This document shows, piece after piece, positions 61,010 through 64,000 of a stretch of DNA of 64,000 nt. The notes below the pieces were generated by a model, which was given only the letters and a program-made list of their open reading frames with translations, was not told the DNA's origin and searched no databases. The stretch is from Yponomeuta sedellus (taxonomy: Eukaryota > Arthropoda > Insecta > Lepidoptera > Yponomeutidae), in assembly GCA_934045075.1 (NCBI GenBank), contig OW203724.1, positions 24,255,528 to 24,319,527 of the forward strand, written 5' to 3'. Numbering within the stretch: the stretch's first letter is position 1; every line of letters begins with the position of its first letter. Both the position numbers and the translations under genes were made by a program.

Positions 61010-61271
61010 TGCTGTGTGGTGTCGGCCTAGAGAATAGCACCAACCCAATTCTTCCCGCGGGTGTCGTAAAAGGCGACTAAGAGACACAAACCGCGGGGTG
61101 GGCAGCAGCGCCTCCGCAATACAATTGCACCGAACTGCGATCCCCAACCCGCATGCCCAGCGTGGGGATTATGGGCATTACCCCCTATGATAGCACAACG
61201 TAGCGCTCTTTAGGGGAGGGCTATGTCCAGCTGAGCAGTGGACTAGTATAGCCTGACGACGACGACGACGA
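61010..61271 (+). mobile_element. LINE 3' tail inserted just after the CH exon donor
   Basis: Contains CGCGGGTGTCGTAAAAGGCG, CCCAACCCGCATGCCCAGCG and GGGCTATGTCCAGCTGAGCA, and ends in a GAC/ACG triplet run typical of LINE tails that end in triplet microsatellites. The matching minus-strand copy is at 37018-37150. Only the 3' end is present. Confidence 0.65.
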
Positions 61272-61297
61272 GTGTTTAAATAGATGATATCAATTCT

Positions 61298-61618
61298 TTG
61301 TATGTCCCCACTGCTGGGGTACGGGTCTCTTTCTGTGTCGCAAGAAGGTTAGGCCTTTCGCCGCCACCGGGGCCAAGTTCGGGTTGTTAGAGGATTGTAA
61401 GACAGTGGCGGGCCTTAATGTCAGAAGTTATCAACCCGCTTATAAGGCCTCTGACACTGCTTAACTAACGTGCCTTGCGAAGCACGAAAGCGCTCAGAAA
61501 AAATGCTACTAGCGGTAGTCGCGGGATGGTCACCCATCCTGTCCTGTACGCCTGCTGTTGCTTAATCCAAGAGGTTGTTTCTAATCACTCGGTTCCGCTT
61601 AGCCATGAGCGCTTCTTG
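61298..61618 (-). mobile_element. 5S-rRNA-derived SINE copy in the CH intron
   Basis: TTTGTATGTCCCCACTGCTG at the left and TCCGCTTAGCCATGAGCGCT at the right mark both ends. An internal deletion removes the CATTACATGACAGCCGGCAC section. It lies in the 2-kb intron between the two CH exons. Confidence 0.7.
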
Positions 61619-62099
61619 TACACTAGTTTAGGTGTAATAAAGTAGTAATAATAGTATTAGTCCACCCCCATTCAAAGGTCTACCCCCATTCAGAGGCCCT
61701 TGCACTTGGTACACGGCTTAGGCATAGGTACACGTGAGGTAAGACTGTTTAACTGGATTACAAACGATAACCAGCGATAATTCACCCCCATTCAAAGGTC
61801 TAGAGAGGCCCCTGCCAAATCAGGATTTATTTAGGGGCTGCAAGGTTTCGATAGTTCAATATTAGCTGATTTCATATTGCATGACAACCGTGTGTACGAC
61901 ATCGCAGGATCTAAAATATTATAGGATGTAATGTACAATAAAAAGGTTTATTGCATACCATCCGTTTTGAGATAATAATACATACAATGGTAATGCACGA
62001 TAAATGGTATCCAATACTACGGAGTAAAAAGGAAATACATTACAAAATGGTTTAAACCTTCAAGTAACTTTGTAAATTTATTGTTTAGGCAAATTCATC

Positions 62100-62445
62100 C
62101 AAACCGTGTGATTGGAATCAAACATTCGAGTTAGGCAACAACAGGCGCGGTCTGGTGCAGGATGGGTGACCGTCCCGTGACTACCGCTAGTAACATTTTT
62201 CCGAGCGCTTCCGTGCTTCGCAAGACACGCTAAGCCGTTGGTGCCGGCTGTCATGTAATGGCAGTCGTTAAGCCATGTTAGAGGCCCTATTGGCGGCTCG
62301 ATAACTTCTGACAGTAAGGCCCGTCACTGTCTTACAATGCTCCACGAACCCGGAGTTGGCTCCCGTGGTGGAGTATAGCCTAACCTTCCTGTGATGCAGA
62401 GACCCGTGCCCCAACAGTGGGGGCATACAAGGGTTGACATCGATA
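62100..62445 (+). mobile_element. 5S-rRNA-derived SINE, plus-strand copy in the CH intron
   Basis: Head GGCAACAACAGGCGCGGTCT then GATGGGTGACCGTCCCGTGA aligns with the 3' half of 5S rRNA. The body continues through CTTCCGTGCTTCGCAAGACA to the tail CCCCAACAGTGGGGGCATAC. This copy shows the 5S resemblance most clearly in the gene's sense direction. Confidence 0.75.
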
Positions 62446-62720
62446 TCGATAAAATTTTGTGTCACAGTGTTTGTTATCGAACTCATCCGAACCGCCTTCA
62501 ACGTTTGTTTTTAATTTTTTTATGTTTATTTGGTAGGTATGAGTAAGTCGTGGCAAATTAATATGGCAAAACAAAGTTTACGGGATCAGCTAGTTTGTAT
62601 ACACAATTTGCAAGGTACCTATAGTGTAAGAATCTGGTGTCTTTTAAAGTAGGGCTTACAACTATGTGAATTTATATTCCACTAGTTCACTAAGTAATTA
62701 CTATCTTAAATTTTTCCTAA

Positions 62721-62848
62721 GGGCCGATTTCTGATTTGATAATTTCACTTTAAGTAATCTTCTGTCACGCTTTTTTCTGAGAAATTCGAAGATACAGAAC
62801 TACAGTTAACTATTTACTTAGCGAAATTCTCAATTCAGAAACTGGCCC
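62721..62848. mobile_element. PIF/Harbinger-like MITE, copy 2
   Basis: Same family as 27460-27588: GGGCCGATTTCTGATTTGAT / CAATTCAGAAACTGGCCC with TAA at 62718-62720 and 62849-62851. Sits 119 bp before the second CH exon. Confidence 0.75.
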
Positions 62849-62967
62849 TAACTTTCTTTTGACTTCTGTAAAGGATAAAGACGTCAGTATTATTACCCAA
62901 AGAAGCTGTGATTGTTACCTCATGGTATGGCTAGGTCAGATGTATTCACGTGACCACTTCGTTGCAG

Positions 62968-63063
62968 CGTGTGCCGCCACTGCGCATCGATGACCTGATC
63001 CACGACCTGCGAGATGGCACCAAACTGCTCGCCCTGCTGGAGGTGCTTTCGGGAGAGAAGCTT
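62968..63063 (+). CDS. Msp300: Msp300/nesprin-1 exon: CH1 domain, second exon
   Basis: Seen: acceptor CGTTGCAG ends at 62967 and donor CTT|GTAAGT begins at 63064. The exon is exactly 96 nt (32 codons), phase 0 at both ends, matching the phase-0 end of the preceding exon. It encodes RVPPLRIDDLIHDLRDG followed by TKLLALLEVLSGEKL. The LRDG-KLL-LLEVLSGE block is the core signature of type-1 CH domains. LLALLEVLSGEKL is closer to nesprin-1 than to plakins (usually LISLLEVLSGD). Third codon positions are strongly G/C, unlike the AT-rich flanks, as expected for a real exon under selection. The rest of CH1, CH2 and the spectrin repeats must lie beyond the window. Confidence 0.9.
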
Positions 63064-63375
63064 GTAAGTCACTGTGTATACGATTGAGGAGGTTAGGAAC
63101 AAAAGGTGTCATTTACACTTTTCATGTTTCTGAGTAAATCGAGAAAATAAATATTCATTTTGTAATTTTCTTATACATATATGTGTCGGTTACTAGCTAC
63201 GCTTTAAGGTATTTAAAAGTATTTATGTAGGCGTTAAAATAAGGCGTTATACTAAGTTTGGAGTTCTTTTGTCCATTTTTTCTCCAAAATGATCCAGATT
63301 TTGAAATGGACACCTAGTTTAATTTGTAACGTTCATTAAGCCGCAGTATCTGCGCTACTTTGAATAAAACCTTTT

Positions 63376-63460
63376 CATTTCATTTCATTTCATTTCATTT
63401 CATTTCATTTCATTTCATTTCATTTCATTTCATTTCATTTCATTTCATTTCATTTCATTT
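63376..63460. repeat. (CATTT)17 microsatellite
   Basis: Seventeen uninterrupted CATTT units, 313 bp after the second CH exon donor. A repeat this uniform is likely length-variable. Confidence 0.95.
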
Positions 63461-63744
63461 CAATAAAGCCAATATTTAATAAAGTATTTATGAAATGACA
63501 CCTTTTGATTATATAGTAAGTAAATGTTACCATTTGATTCAATAGACTTGTAAAATGTCACCTTTTGAAAATGTCGACTTTATCAACGTCTGATGTATTT
63601 AGTAAGAAAATGTCACTTTTTATAATGAAATCTTGATCACTGCTGTGGTTGAATAAAAATGTCTCTTTTTGTACCTGAAGCAGCTATTGAGGCATTGAAT
63701 TTTTAAATTCAATGATTGAGGTTGATTTTTCGCTTTCTTCCCAC

Positions 63745-63816
63745 TATACCAGATTCCCAAAATACCAGATTCCCGAAATACCAGATGATCAAAATAGCAG
63801 ATTCCCACAATACCAT
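63745..63816. repeat. Short minisatellite 'ataccagattccc'
   Basis: Four imperfect copies of an 18-19-bp unit (ATACCAGATTCCCAAA and variants). Confidence 0.7.
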
Positions 63817-64000
63817 AAGTACATGTATGAATAAAATTAATTAAAATAAGATTTATAAATTTAATGATTTATTTTCGATAATCTATCTAAGCATGCCTCA
63901 ACAGATATCGTATTTTGCTGGCAATCTGAAATTATTCCGTTTATTTTACTGTCCTTAACGATATCCTTTCCTCTTCGCTTTTTGTCCACACAATGATGAT

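Noticed and set aside
60937..63063. Assignment to spectraplakin (short stop) or beta-spectrin
   Set aside because: All share the CH fold, but WINSHL with DGTKLLALLEVLSGEKL and the preceding DEQE context fit nesprin-1/MSP-300 better than WVNKHL/LISLLEVLSGD (plakin) or WVNSHL (beta-spectrin).

Overview
This window is AT-rich insect DNA, most likely from a moth or butterfly. It is packed with short mobile-element remnants of kinds common in Lepidoptera: tRNA- and 5S-rRNA-derived SINEs, non-autonomous Helitrons, mariner- and Harbinger-like MITEs, and LINE 3' tails. There are no bacterial-style operons. Almost every long open frame lies in a repeat or shows no coding character.

The only gene I can support is the 5' end of a very large plus-strand gene, the nesprin-1/MSP-300 orthologue (Msp300). 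Two exons encode the start of the actin-binding calponin-homology (CH) region. Exon 60937-60998 reads DEQERVQKKTFVNWINSHL (the D codon is split) and exon 62968-63063 contains DGTKLLALLEVLSGEKL. The rest of the gene lies beyond base 64000. Far upstream are two long coding exons, 9902-10440 (coding from 9951) and about 34878-35436 (coding from 34917). Both end on a GT donor in phase 1, and the CH exon begins in the complementary phase, so each can be spliced onto it to give a different N-terminus. One adds a proline-rich, acidic segment of about 163 residues. The other adds a charged, Ser/Thr-rich segment of about 173 residues. The distal exon has a good branch site and acceptor, which implies a leader exon further 5'; a weak candidate with a TATA box lies at 1747-1915. 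The proximal exon carries an initiator-like motif and a DPE at canonical spacing, so it looks like an internal alternative promoter.

Layout: 1-9901 is upstream intron or leader DNA; 9902-10440 is the distal exon; 10441-34877 is intron dense in repeats; 34878-35436 is the proximal exon; 35437-60936 is intron; 60937-60998 is CH exon 1; 60999-62967 is a short intron filled by a LINE tail, two 5S-SINEs and a MITE; 62968-63063 is CH exon 2; 63064-64000 is intron with a CATTT microsatellite.

The most striking non-coding material is as follows. A tRNA-like repeat occurs as a 310-bp tandem array and, three times, as a head-to-head palindrome with arms up to 69 bp. A 5S-rRNA-derived SINE family has about eleven copies. 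A 200-bp pentamer tract changes its unit stepwise along its length. A pair of hairpins differs by two compensatory base pairs. I did not find an obviously new multi-gene system. The best biological lead is the two-promoter, two-N-terminus organisation of Msp300.
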